DNA of 16,634 nucleotides. Origin: CALIKW01 sp038998005 (lineage in GTDB: Archaea > Aenigmatarchaeota > Aenigmatarchaeia > CG10238-14 > SCSR01). Under the pieces are notes generated by a model. That model was not told the DNA's origin and ran no database searches. It worked only from the letters and a program-made list of their open reading frames with translations. The DNA is taken from positions 1 to 16,634 of the forward strand of contig JAVZIY010000008.1 in the NCBI GenBank assembly GCA_038998005.1, in the 5' to 3' direction. The translations under genes and the position numbers were made by a program. Of this stretch, positions 5,645-12,009 are shown one piece after another. Every line of letters begins with the position of its first letter. Position 1 is the first letter of the stretch.

Positions 5645-6904
5645 ATGAATAGGCAAATAAGAGTTAAATCACATATCAGACCTTATGATAAATCCATTTT
5701 TCTCAAAACTTTTAAGACAGAAAATTCGTATATAAGAAATCTTTTATCAGAAATCGGTTCAGGAAATACTATAATTAACTTTCCGTGTCATAGTGAGACA
5801 GAATTAGTGAGTAGCAGACTACCTTACCTGGTAAAAGTAAATATAAACAGTTACTCATCATATAAGTATATTGATGTTGAGTTTGACCCGGTTCTTCCTT
5901 TAGAGTGGTGTGAAGAAAGAGCTGAAAATTTAAGTTTAGAATATTTAGATACGCAGCCATCTTTTCATGGCGCACAATTTTTGTTAGAAGATTTAATAAA
6001 AGAAGGAAGAGAAAAACTGCAACTTTTAGGATGGAAGGGTTTGGGCAAAACCTTTTGTTCCCTTAAGGCTGCATATAATCTTGGAAATTCTGGCTATCTA
6101 CCATTAATTCTTGGATTTTATGGCTCTTCTGGTGTTTATTGTGTTGATCCTAAAAAATATTTAAAAAAATCGGAAAAAAATTACGGAGTAGCATTGAAAA
6201 TGGCTGAAAGAAATGAGTTTACTAATGTAATAGAAAAGTTAAAAGAAAGTGCTAAGGATATGAACCCTGTGGTTTTTCTTGATGACATTCATTATATGTT
6301 TGAAGCTGCAGAAGAGAAAAGAATTGACATAAATGAAGTTTGTAAAATTCTTGAAAAGGTTAATGACTTACCAGAAAAAATTTCAAAAGTACTTATTTCT
6401 GATGTTCCATTATGTTACTATGATGAAAAATTTAATTCTAAAAGGTTACATTCTCTTCTTTACAGTTTTGGTGAATTGAATTATGATGAACAAAAAAACG
6501 CTGTCCTCTCTAGAAATTTTGATATTTTATGTGAATCTGCTATGAAAAGATTATGGGTAGAGAAATTTGATAGAGAAAAGATATATTCATTTTCTAGAAT
6601 TTTTGGAATCGATTTTTATTACGAGCCTCTTCAAATTGCGAATCTTTTGATAAATGGCATACCAAGAAAGCTTGTAAAAATGGTTAAAGAAATTCCAGAA
6701 TATTTAAAAATGAAAGATAAAAAGAGAATGATTTATGTTAGTAATGAAGATTTTGTTTCATTCATTAAATTAAAGTTGAAAACAAAAAATATGAAGCTCC
6801 CATCGGATGTAGAAAAAATTTTAACAAATCCTAATAGTTCGGATGAAGAAATTCGCAAAATAGTTTTAGAAAATAAAAAATTGTTTGATGTTTTGTTTGA
6901 ATAA
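5645..6904 (+). CDS. P-loop ATPase (AAA/STAND-like), function unknown
   Basis: A 419-aa protein with ATG 5645, 33 bases after the permease but preceded by an AT-rich TATA-like tract, so it is probably transcribed separately. Residues 1-110 are a strand-rich N-terminal region without recognisable motif. Walker A is GWKGLGKT (129-136) and Walker B is PVVFLDD (208-214), followed by IHYMFE. These spacings fit an archaeal AAA+/STAND-type NTPase. Later segments (LLYSFGELNYDEQ; YYEPLQIANLLINGIPRKLV around 335-357) resemble the helical lid and winged-helix parts seen in such ATPases. A charged tail follows (PNSSDEEIRKIV). I do not see a DNA-binding or nuclease motif that would decide a role. Neighbours give no functional hint. 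Confidence 0.6.
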   Translation: MNRQIRVKSHIRPYDKSIFLKTFKTENSYIRNLLSEIGSGNTIINFPCHSETELVSSRLPYLVKVNINSYSSYKYIDVEFDPVLPLEWCEERAENLSLEYLDTQPSFHGAQFLLEDLIKEGREKLQLLGWKGLGKTFCSLKAAYNLGNSGYLPLILGFYGSSGVYCVDPKKYLKKSEKNYGVALKMAERNEFTNVIEKLKESAKDMNPVVFLDDIHYMFEAAEEKRIDINEVCKILEKVNDLPEKISKVLISDVPLCYYDEKFNSKRLHSLLYSFGELNYDEQKNAVLSRNFDILCESAMKRLWVEKFDREKIYSFSRIFGIDFYYEPLQIANLLINGIPRKLVKMVKEIPEYLKMKDKKRMIYVSNEDFVSFIKLKLKTKNMKLPSDVEKILTNPNSSDEEIRKIVLENKKLFDVLFE

Positions 6905-6912
6905 CTTTAAAG

Positions 6913-7347
6913 TCAGCTTCCAATTATTATATTTTTTGAAGCAGAAGCCAAAGTTGCGTTATTGTAAATAACTTGAGCAGTTATCTCATGTTCTCCAGGA
7001 TTTACTCCTGTGCAAACATTGCAATAAGGTGCTCTGTAGTAAAACTCAATTACATTTTTGCCTTTTTTCAAATCAATAGTTTTGCTTAAAGAGAGATAAT
7101 TTCCAAATCTTGATTTAATTCCTTCAAGTTTTACTTCAGCATTTTTTAAATTACCACTAGAAAAGAAAGAAACATTTATGTAAATTTCCTCACCTTCCCT
7201 ATAGCTTTCCTTATTTATAAAAATTTCTATTTGATTTTCAATTTCTCCCTCAAATTCCATACCGACTTCATTCTTGCTTGATTTTATAAAAAATCCAAGA
7301 ATTAGAAGGAAAGTAAATGTTAAAGCTATTTTCAACAAAAATTTCAT
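6913..7347 (-). CDS. Membrane-anchored extracytoplasmic protein, Ig-like beta domain
   Basis: 144 aa. The N-terminus MKFLLKIALTFTFLLILGFFI is a single hydrophobic helix with Lys before it, acting as a signal anchor or signal peptide; no lipobox Cys is present. The rest reads as a beta-sandwich of the CARDB/Ig-like type: NQIEIFINKESYREGEEIYINVSF, then AEVKLEGI, VIEFYYRAPY and GEHEITAQVIYNNATLASASKNI (shown in parts). A Cys pair CNVC lies in the last third (about residues 109-112) and could bind metal or form a disulfide. It overlaps nothing and ends nine bases after the convergent ATPase gene. It lies just downstream of the UPF0173 gene on the same strand, 15 bases apart, so the two may be cotranscribed. 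Function unknown. Confidence 0.55.
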   Translation of the reverse strand: MKFLLKIALTFTFLLILGFFIKSSKNEVGMEFEGEIENQIEIFINKESYREGEEIYINVSFFSSGNLKNAEVKLEGIKSRFGNYLSLSKTIDLKKGKNVIEFYYRAPYCNVCTGVNPGEHEITAQVIYNNATLASASKNIIIGS

Positions 7348-7362
7348 AAATTTAAATTGAAT

Positions 7363-7992
7363 CTACAAGATAACTACTTTTGCTTCTTTTACCAATTCTT
7401 TAAACCTTTCTGCATCCTTTTTACTTCCTACTATTTCTCCATAGTGCATAGGTATAGCGATTTTCGGCTTAAATGAATTAATAGCATTTGCAGCTTCTTC
7501 AGCATTCATCGTATATGTTCCTCCTACTGGCATTAAAGCTATATCTATATTCTTCAGGCTTTTCATTTCAGGAATAAAATCCGTATCTCCTGTATGGTAA
7601 ATTCTTACTCCTTCAACTTCGATCACGTATCCGACCCAATTGCTTGCTTTTGTATGAAAAGTTTTATTCAAATTATATGCAGGAATGGTTTCAAATTTTA
7701 TTCCCTTAATTTCATAGCTTTTTTCTGGAATTACTGGAAAAGTTTTAAAATTTTTTAGCTTTGCTAAACAATCTTCTGTTATCATTACTTCTGTATCTTC
7801 TTTTGCAATTTTCTTAATATTTTCGACTGCGCAATGGTCATAATGCTCATGAGTCACAAAAATTAAATCAGCTTTTTCTGGTTTGTTTGGTAAAACATAA
7901 GGGTCTATATAGATTTTTAGCTTGTTTGAGATTTTGAAAGATGCATGACCGAGCCACTCAATTTTCACTCCCTTATACTCAAAAATTCCCAT
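7363..7992 (-). CDS. UPF0173 metal-dependent hydrolase (metallo-beta-lactamase fold)
   Basis: 209 aa, full length for the UPF0173/UlaG-like branch of the metallo-beta-lactamase fold. Metal ligands are visible: HEHYDH (48-53), the third-ligand region HTGDTDF with H133 and D136, and a final PMHYG with H183. The N-terminal IEWLGHASFKI and the middle GGTYTMNAEEA are typical of UPF0173. Members are thought to be Zn- or Mn-dependent hydrolases, some acting as lactonases; the substrate here is unknown. ATG 7992 gives the usual N-terminus (MGIFEYKGVKIEWLGHASF). It lies downstream of the PNPOx-like gene with a 46-base gap containing AT-rich promoter-like sequence. Confidence 0.92.
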   Translation of the reverse strand: MGIFEYKGVKIEWLGHASFKISNKLKIYIDPYVLPNKPEKADLIFVTHEHYDHCAVENIKKIAKEDTEVMITEDCLAKLKNFKTFPVIPEKSYEIKGIKFETIPAYNLNKTFHTKASNWVGYVIEVEGVRIYHTGDTDFIPEMKSLKNIDIALMPVGGTYTMNAEEAANAINSFKPKIAIPMHYGEIVGSKKDAERFKELVKEAKVVIL

Positions 7993-8038
7993 AAAATTCT
8001 TTTAGCTTTCGGTTTTAAAAACTTAACTTAAAAACAGT

Positions 8039-8413
8039 TTAAGCTAATTTTTTAACTTTATTTATCTTTACTAGGATTGCACCTTTTGGATTTAAACCTT
8101 TATTTTCCTCCATCTTATCAACAAAATTTTTCCATTTACCAGAAGTAAAAATACTTGCTTCTCCTTTTATTTCATAACCTATACAATTTTTTTCCCAGTC
8201 TTTATTCCAAACCGCTATTGCAACCTTATTTTTCCTTAATATATTTCTTACAGTTTCTTTCATTCCAACATCTGTAATAACTATTTTATTTCCTTCAACA
8301 ACTTTTGCATATCCAACAGCAATACAATGAGGATTTCCATTTTTATCTACTGTAGCAAAAGCCAAAGCATTTTCTTCGATTAGCTTTTTAATCTGTTTAC
8401 TTATTTTAACCAT
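8039..8413 (-). CDS. Pyridoxamine-5'-phosphate-oxidase-like flavoprotein
   Basis: 124 aa from ATG 8413. The split-barrel FMN-binding fold of the PNPOx-like family shows in IEENALAFATVDKNGNPHCIAVG (a strand, then the NGNPH turn), VIVDVG-like VITDVGMKETVRNILRKNKVAIAV (phosphate-binding K and R), a WNKDWEKNCIGYEIKGEA strand pair and GAILVKINKVKKL at the end. Such small proteins bind FMN or F420 and catalyse redox steps; the exact substrate cannot be read. A start nine codons further up (8440) is possible but would run through the probable promoter, so ATG 8413 with MVKISKQIKKLIEE is preferred. It is divergent from the dTMP kinase gene. Confidence 0.82.
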   Translation of the reverse strand: MVKISKQIKKLIEENALAFATVDKNGNPHCIAVGYAKVVEGNKIVITDVGMKETVRNILRKNKVAIAVWNKDWEKNCIGYEIKGEASIFTSGKWKNFVDKMEENKGLNPKGAILVKINKVKKLA

Positions 8414-8444
8414 ATGCTCACTAATCCATATTATAAACATAATA

Positions 8445-8456
8445 TTTTTAAATAGA
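8445..8456. promoter_or_regulatory. TATA-like element between divergent PNPOx-like and tmk genes
   Basis: A TTTTTAAATAG stretch lies about 20-30 bases before ATG 8477. That is the distance expected for an archaeal TATA box serving a leaderless or nearly leaderless tmk mRNA. The same AT block may also serve the minus-strand gene, which has a second candidate, TTTATAAT, at 8430-8437. The assignment rests on spacing alone. Confidence 0.4.
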
Positions 8457-8476
8457 GAATTCTAATTCCTTTTGGT

Positions 8477-9091
8477 ATGCAGGGAAAGTTTATTGTGTTT
8501 GAAGGAATAACAGGTTCTGGAAAAAAAGCTCACTTAGAACTTTTAGCAGAAAAGCTTAAAGAAAAAGGAAATGATGTTGTTACTCTAACTTTTCCAGATT
8601 ATGAAAGCGAGGTAGCAAGATTAACAAAAAGAGTTGATCTAGATTCTTTTACTCAGAGCCTTTTGTTTGCTGCAGATAGGGCAAGGCATCAAGAAAGGAT
8701 AAGAAAATTTTTAGAAGAAGGGAAAATAGTTTTAGCAGATAGATATTGTTATAGTAATTTTGCTTACCAAAGCGTGAAAGGAGTTCCATTAGAATGGCTA
8801 ATTGAAATAGAAAAATTTAATATTAAGCCCGATTTGGTTTTTTTAATAGACGTTCCTGTAGAAATAAGCATGAAAAGGGTTATGCAATCTAGCATAGAAA
8901 ATTTTACTAAACAAGAAATAATTTCCAGACTTGAAAAAGATAAAGAAAATTTAGAAAAAATAAGAGAAGTTTACTTAAAACTTGCAAAAATTGATAAAGA
9001 AGCAAAATGGATTGTAATAGATGGCTCTAAGGAGATGAGTGAAACTCAGGAAGAAATTTGGAGAATTGTTTCAAAAGAATTGAGAATTTAA
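8477..9091 (+). CDS. tmk: dTMP (thymidylate) kinase
   Basis: 204 aa, normal length. Phosphorylates dTMP to dTDP with ATP in dTTP synthesis, in the cytoplasm. Visible motifs: P-loop FEGITGSGKKAH (8-19), the FPDYES stretch, FAADRARH (64-71), LADRYCYSNFAYQ (86-98, the DRY/S motif binding dTMP), and the LID-region helix (RVMQSSIENF...). The P-loop is slightly unusual: the residue after the catalytic Lys is Lys and then Ala instead of the common Thr/Ser-Thr. Some dTMP and related deoxynucleoside kinases show GSGK-K/A variants, so the gene is probably still active. It starts with ATG 8477 without a strong ribosome site, fitting a leaderless mRNA. tRNA-Glu follows 33 bases after the stop. Confidence 0.9.
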   Translation: MQGKFIVFEGITGSGKKAHLELLAEKLKEKGNDVVTLTFPDYESEVARLTKRVDLDSFTQSLLFAADRARHQERIRKFLEEGKIVLADRYCYSNFAYQSVKGVPLEWLIEIEKFNIKPDLVFLIDVPVEISMKRVMQSSIENFTKQEIISRLEKDKENLEKIREVYLKLAKIDKEAKWIVIDGSKEMSETQEEIWRIVSKELRI

Positions 9092-9164
9092 ATTTTTAAG
9101 TTATAATCTAAAATTTATATTTAAGCCCCTGTCGTCTAGTCCGGCCAAGGATGCTGGCCTTTCG

Positions 9165-9195
9165 ATTGATTTCGAAAGGTTTGATAAAAGATGAA
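9165..9195 (+). other. tRNA-Glu intron 1, 31 nt, canonical position 37/38
   Basis: Removing it restores loop CTTTCGA and stem GCCAG. The outer helix is the anticodon stem. The bulges would be CG^A (9163-9165) and AA^A (9194-9196). The central helix CTTT (9159-9162)/GATG (9190-9193) is imperfect, with one T-T mismatch and one T-G. A perfect 8-bp alternative hairpin, CCTTTCGA (9158-9165)/TCGAAAGG (9172-9179), covers the anticodon. Confidence 0.8.
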
Positions 9196-9210
9196 AGCCA
9201 GCGACCCGGG

Positions 9211-9230
9211 AGATGCTTAGCATCCGGGAA
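9211..9230 (+). other. tRNA-Glu intron 2, 20 nt, position 53/54 in the T arm
   Basis: A textbook BHB. Central helix CCCG (9205-9208)/CGGG (9225-9228). The bulges are GG^A (9209-9211) and AA^T (9229-9231). Inner stem GATGC (9212-9216)/GCATC (9220-9224) closes on a 3-base loop TTA. Cutting after the second base of each bulge gives exactly CCGGG-TTCAAAT-CCCGG. Position 53/54 is a known but uncommon intron site in some archaea. Confidence 0.88.
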
Positions 9231-9305
9231 TTCAAATCCCGGCAGGGGCAATTATATTCTAACAATACATTCTATCAGTAAAAATATCATTCTCTTTTTA
9301 AAAAC

Positions 9306-9425
9306 TCAACTATATTTTTTAAAACCTATTTTCTTAGCAATTTCCCTAAAACATTGTCTACAATAAAATAAATTATATTTCCTTATTACCCCTCTCTTTT
9401 TTCCGCATCTCCTACACTTAATCAT
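9306..9425 (-). CDS. rps14: Small ribosomal subunit protein uS14 (short form)
   Basis: Only 39 aa, but clearly uS14, a zinc-binding protein of the 30S head. It has CRRC (residues 4-7), RGVIRKYNLFYCRQC (second pair at 22-25) and FREIAKKIGFKKYS at the C-terminus, all strongly conserved. Usual archaeal uS14 is about 50-56 aa; the basic N-terminal arm before the first Cys pair is reduced to MIK. The frame upstream of ATG 9425 is open for eight codons but has no ATG, GTG or TTG, so the short form is the best call. A purine-rich AGGAAGAGAAGAA precedes the start. It is the last gene of the operon. uS8 and uL6, which normally follow, are absent. Confidence 0.9.
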   Translation of the reverse strand: MIKCRRCGKKRGVIRKYNLFYCRQCFREIAKKIGFKKYS

Positions 9426-9438
9426 TTCTCTTCTCTTC

Positions 9439-9624
9439 CTAACCACCTATTTCACCAAAAATCTCAAGAAAATCAATTTCACTAAATTCACCAAAAGTTT
9501 CAATTTCAAAAATCTTTTGTATGGCCTGTAAATAAACTTTTTTAAAATTTTTCTCTATTTCTGCTTTTTTAAATATTATTCCAATCAATTTGTTTATTTC
9601 TTCAGGGTTCAATTTCAACACCAA
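9439..9624 (-). CDS. Orphan small ORF between uL5 and uS14
   Basis: About 57-61 aa, depending on the start. TTG 9624, GTG 9621 and TTG 9612 are candidates; the last has GGTG six bases upstream. The protein is helical and fairly acidic at its C-terminus (EIETFGEFSEIDFLEIFGEIGG in parts), with a basic middle (KAEIEKNFKKVYLQAIQKIF). This is unlike ribosomal proteins. It overlaps the end of uL5 by up to 23 bases and ends 13 bases before uS14, so it is cotranscribed with both. I do not recognise a family. It takes the place where uL5 and uS14 are normally adjacent. It could be a lineage-specific gene or a fortuitous open frame; tight packing favours a gene. Confidence 0.5.
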   Translation of the reverse strand: MVLKLNPEEINKLIGIIFKKAEIEKNFKKVYLQAIQKIFEIETFGEFSEIDFLEIFGEIGG

Positions 9625-10111
9625 AATTATTTTTAATCCATTCTATGGCTTCTTCCTTTTTAACTTTATGCTTTTTGGGTACTTTCTTCTTTTCTATTCT
9701 TCTTCTCTTTATCCTAAATCCGGCTCTTTCTAAAGTAACGCAAACATCAAAACCCAACATTCCTATTGAAGGGTCGTATTTAACTCCAGGTAAATCTATA
9801 TACTCTTTTATACCAAAACTAAAATTTCCTTCTTCATCAAAATTCGATTCCTTAAGTTTATTATCCACTGCTGCAAAAGCTTTTTTTAAAAATTCAATAG
9901 CTTCTTTTTTTCTTAAAGTAACTTTTACTCCAATTGGTTTACCTTTTGCAATTCCAAAGGTCGATCTTTTTCTAGATTTTGTTATTAAAATTTTTTCTCT
10001 TCCAGTTAATTTTTTTAAAAGCTTCTCTGCCTTTTCGATTTTTTCCGAATCTCCCCCACATCCAATGTTTAAGCAAAGCTTTTCAACTCTTATTTCTCTC
10101 ATCGGATTCAT
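9602..10111 (-). CDS. rpl5: Large ribosomal subunit protein uL5
   Basis: 169 aa, normal for archaeal uL5, which binds 5S rRNA in the central protuberance. Recognisable parts: REIRVEKLCLNIGCGGDSEKI (N-terminal strand and turn, residues about 5-25), LLKKLTGREKILITKSRKRSTFGI, the KGKPIGVKVTLRKKEA loop, and near the C-terminus IDLPGVKYDPSIGMLGFDVCVTLERAGFRIKRRR shown here only in outline. The start ATG 10111 overlaps the eS4 stop as ATGA, indicating coupled translation. ATG 10102 (MREIRVEK) is an alternative start. Confidence 0.96.
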   Translation of the reverse strand: MNPMREIRVEKLCLNIGCGGDSEKIEKAEKLLKKLTGREKILITKSRKRSTFGIAKGKPIGVKVTLRKKEAIEFLKKAFAAVDNKLKESNFDEEGNFSFGIKEYIDLPGVKYDPSIGMLGFDVCVTLERAGFRIKRRRIEKKKVPKKHKVKKEEAIEWIKNNFGVEIEP

Positions 10112-10806
10112 ATTTCCACCACTGGCTTATCTTTTCCTATAACAATTAAAAAATCCTTTCTAATTTCAAAATCTTTCCCATCAACTTCACAGATAACTGA
10201 AGAAGATTCTACTAAACTCTTCCTTTTGATCAAACTTTTTACTTTGCAAATTTTTCCAGCATTACTTCCCTTTGTAATCAGAGCCAAAGCATCTTTCTCC
10301 AGTTTTATATATTCTAATATTTTTTGGTAAGGCAACTCAATTAAAACCGAATCACCTGTTCTGAAATGATTTTTTTCAACCTGAATATTTCTTCCATCAT
10401 GTAAATTGAGTTGTATTTTGCCTTTAATACATGTTTTATTAACTATTTTACAAATTTTCTTTTTTGAATCCTCTTCAGAAATCTCTTTCAACTCCAATCC
10501 TTTCTTTCCAATTACTATTCTAAAATATTTATTGATCTTTGGGATAGAAATAGTATCCATTAAGCCACAAGGATAGGCATGATCTTTTCTGACTTTTCCG
10601 TCAACAAATACTTCCTTGCTTTTAATTATTTTCCTTGCTTCCTTCCAACTTTCAGCTAATTGAAGTATGTCTCTAACTATAACAAGCAAAGGAATGCACT
10701 CGAATTTTTTATGCGGCCCGGGTCTTGGTGAAACAGTAAATTTGAATTTTTTCTTTGGTATTTTCCAAAATTCTGGTATCAAAAGCCTTTTTAATTTCTT
10801 AACCAT
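10108..10806 (-). CDS. rps4e: Small ribosomal subunit protein eS4
   Basis: 232 aa from ATG 10806, the usual length. N-terminal MVKKLKRLLIPEFWKIPKKK and FTVSPRPGPHKKFECIPL are characteristic. An S4-type RNA-binding segment follows (ILQLAESWKEARKIIKSKEVFVDGKVRKD in parts), then the central eS4 domain and a KOW-like segment (GSNAGKICKVKSLIKR). A 15-codon longer frame to 10851 exists but lies within uL24; the MVKKLKR start matches the family and sits eight bases before the uL24 stop, so the genes overlap. A GGGG-containing stretch precedes the start. Confidence 0.95.
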   Translation of the reverse strand: MVKKLKRLLIPEFWKIPKKKFKFTVSPRPGPHKKFECIPLLVIVRDILQLAESWKEARKIIKSKEVFVDGKVRKDHAYPCGLMDTISIPKINKYFRIVIGKKGLELKEISEEDSKKKICKIVNKTCIKGKIQLNLHDGRNIQVEKNHFRTGDSVLIELPYQKILEYIKLEKDALALITKGSNAGKICKVKSLIKRKSLVESSSVICEVDGKDFEIRKDFLIVIGKDKPVVEI

Positions 10807-11167
10807 GGTTACCCCTTCTTTCAAGTATCTTAACTCTTCTCTTATCTTCAAGATTTAAATTTATTATTTTTAAATTGGAAGGATGAAAAGGAACAATTCT
10901 TTCAGTTCCATCAGTTTTCTTTCTCATTATACCCTCTATATAAACCTTGTATTTTTTTGTGTCTATTCTTAGAATCTTACCTTTCCTTTTCTTAAATTCA
11001 CCTCTCATAACTTCTACTTCATCTCCCCTTCTTAAACTCAGGCTCCTTCTCTTATACTTTTCTCTCAGTTCCTTTGAAAGATGAGCAGAGATCATTTTTC
11101 TTCTTAAATGTAAGGGTGCTTTATATAAAAATTTTCTCTGCTTTCTTGGCTTTTTTGATTTTATCAT
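10799..11167 (-). CDS. rpl24: Large ribosomal subunit protein uL24
   Basis: 122 aa. Begins MIKSKKPRKQRKFLYKAPLH and continues with the archaeal/eukaryotic RRKMISAHLSKELREKY segment. The KOW motif RGDEVEVMRGEFKKRKGKIL follows at about residues 47-66, then the TDGTERIVPFHPSNLKI strand pair. ATG 11167 is preferred over TTG 11170. It shares one base with the stop of the upstream YjbQ-like gene (TGATG), and GGTGATGATTG precedes it. uL24 assembles early onto 23S rRNA. Normal length, no defect. Confidence 0.95.
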   Translation of the reverse strand: MIKSKKPRKQRKFLYKAPLHLRRKMISAHLSKELREKYKRRSLSLRRGDEVEVMRGEFKKRKGKILRIDTKKYKVYIEGIMRKKTDGTERIVPFHPSNLKIINLNLEDKRRVKILERRGNHG

Positions 11168-11610
11168 CAATCATCACCAAATTCATAAATACGATAGAAA
11201 ATTTTAAATTTTGGAATCTCACTAAAAATAGGGTTAAAAATACAAACATCTTGATACTTACCAAGAACAATCTTTCCATCATTTATTTGTAATATAAAAA
11301 ATGGAGATCCTATCAGCTTTGTCTGGGCGTGTTGAAAGAAATTTTTTCTAAAAGGAGTTTCAGGTTCATCATGCTTTATATATTTACCTGCAGGTAAAAT
11401 ATCATTTAAAAAATCTTCCATATCTTCTTTCAGGACATTCTCCCATCCTAGTGGTACTATTGAACCTACTTCATGAAGAAGATGCAACTCTATTTTTCCT
11501 TTTTTAATTTTATTGTTTTTTATTAGAGTTTTAATTTCACATACAATGCTATGAAATTTTTCCTTATTTTCTATTTCTATATAACCTTCATGAATTTTAG
11601 AAATTTTCAT
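11167..11610 (-). CDS. UPF0047 (YjbQ-like) protein inserted in the ribosomal operon
   Basis: 147 aa, the normal length of UPF0047/YjbQ, a small beta-barrel trimer family of uncertain role (a weak thiamine-phosphate synthase activity is reported for some members). Family-like parts: GKIELHLLHEVGSIV (38-52, where HTTAAI is usual), YIKHDEPETP (77-86) and the HAQTKLIGSPFFILQINDGKIVLGKYQDV block (94-122), which aligns with the family's HAHLKALLLG...GKLVLGTWQ. The Thr/Ser after the first His is replaced by Glu-Val, so activity is doubtful. ATG 11610 follows directly on the uL14 stop, and the TGA overlaps the uL24 ATG, so it is fully embedded in the operon. In most archaea uL14 and uL24 are adjacent. 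Confidence 0.75.
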   Translation of the reverse strand: MKISKIHEGYIEIENKEKFHSIVCEIKTLIKNNKIKKGKIELHLLHEVGSIVPLGWENVLKEDMEDFLNDILPAGKYIKHDEPETPFRKNFFQHAQTKLIGSPFFILQINDGKIVLGKYQDVCIFNPIFSEIPKFKIFYRIYEFGDD

Positions 11611-12009
11611 TCAAACCACCATGGTTGCAATTTTTCCTATACCAGAAAATCTTTCTACAGCTTCTTTTGCAACAGGTCCTTTTATTATAGTCCCTTTAGG
11701 ATTTCCTTCTTCATCAACTACTACTGCCGCATTATCTTCAAATTTTACTCTCAGTCCATTCGGTCTTCTGTATTCAGCTCTTTGCCTTATTACTACTGCA
11801 TTAACAACTTGCTTCCTTATCTTAACGTCTCCTTCCTTTACCGTACATTTAACCATATCACCTACACCGGCCTTTGGCTGTCTTCTTCTCACTCCTTTGT
11901 AACCAAAAACAGATATTATTTCTAAGAGTTTTGCTCCTGAATTGTCCGGACAAACTAAATAGCTTCCAACGTTCAAAGCTTTTGTTACTTTTGCTTTTAT
12001 GCCTTTCAT
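11611..12009 (-). CDS. rpl14: Large ribosomal subunit protein uL14
   Basis: 132 aa, normal for archaea. Starts MKGIKAKVTKALNVGSYLVC, then DNSGAKLLEIISVFGYKGVRRR, KAGVGDMVKCTVKEG, KQVVNAVVIRQRAEYRR and the C-terminal GTIIKGPVAKEAVERF segment, all typical. uL14 contacts 16S rRNA in bridge B8. A 17-codon longer frame to 12060 lies inside uS17 and lacks similarity; ATG 12009 overlaps the uS17 stop (ATGA), so it is the start. Confidence 0.97.
   Translation of the reverse strand: MKGIKAKVTKALNVGSYLVCPDNSGAKLLEIISVFGYKGVRRRQPKAGVGDMVKCTVKEGDVKIRKQVVNAVVIRQRAEYRRPNGLRVKFEDNAAVVVDEEGNPKGTIIKGPVAKEAVERFSGIGKIATMVV

Larger units (their letters stand above)
9125..9250 (+). tRNA. tRNA-Glu(TTC) with two introns (37/38 and 53/54)
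   Basis: Spliced cloverleaf: acceptor GCCCCTG (9125-9131)/CAGGGGC (9243-9249), discriminator A 9250. D region GTCTAGTCCGGCCAAGGAT, typical of archaeal tRNA-Glu. Anticodon stem CTGGC (9154-9158)/GCCAG (9197-9201). Loop CTTTCG (9159-9164)+A9196 with anticodon TTC at 9161-9163. T arm CCGGG (9206-9210), TTCAAAT (9231-9237), CCCGG (9238-9242). Two insertions, 31 and 20 nt, must be removed. TATA-like sequence TTATATTTAA abuts the 5' end, and TTATAATC lies about 20 bases upstream. No CCA is encoded. Confidence 0.93.

Noticed and set aside
9151..9366. Plus-strand ORF of 71 aa over tRNA-Glu
   Set aside because: Lies inside the tRNA and antisense to uS14; peptide is a tRNA reading.
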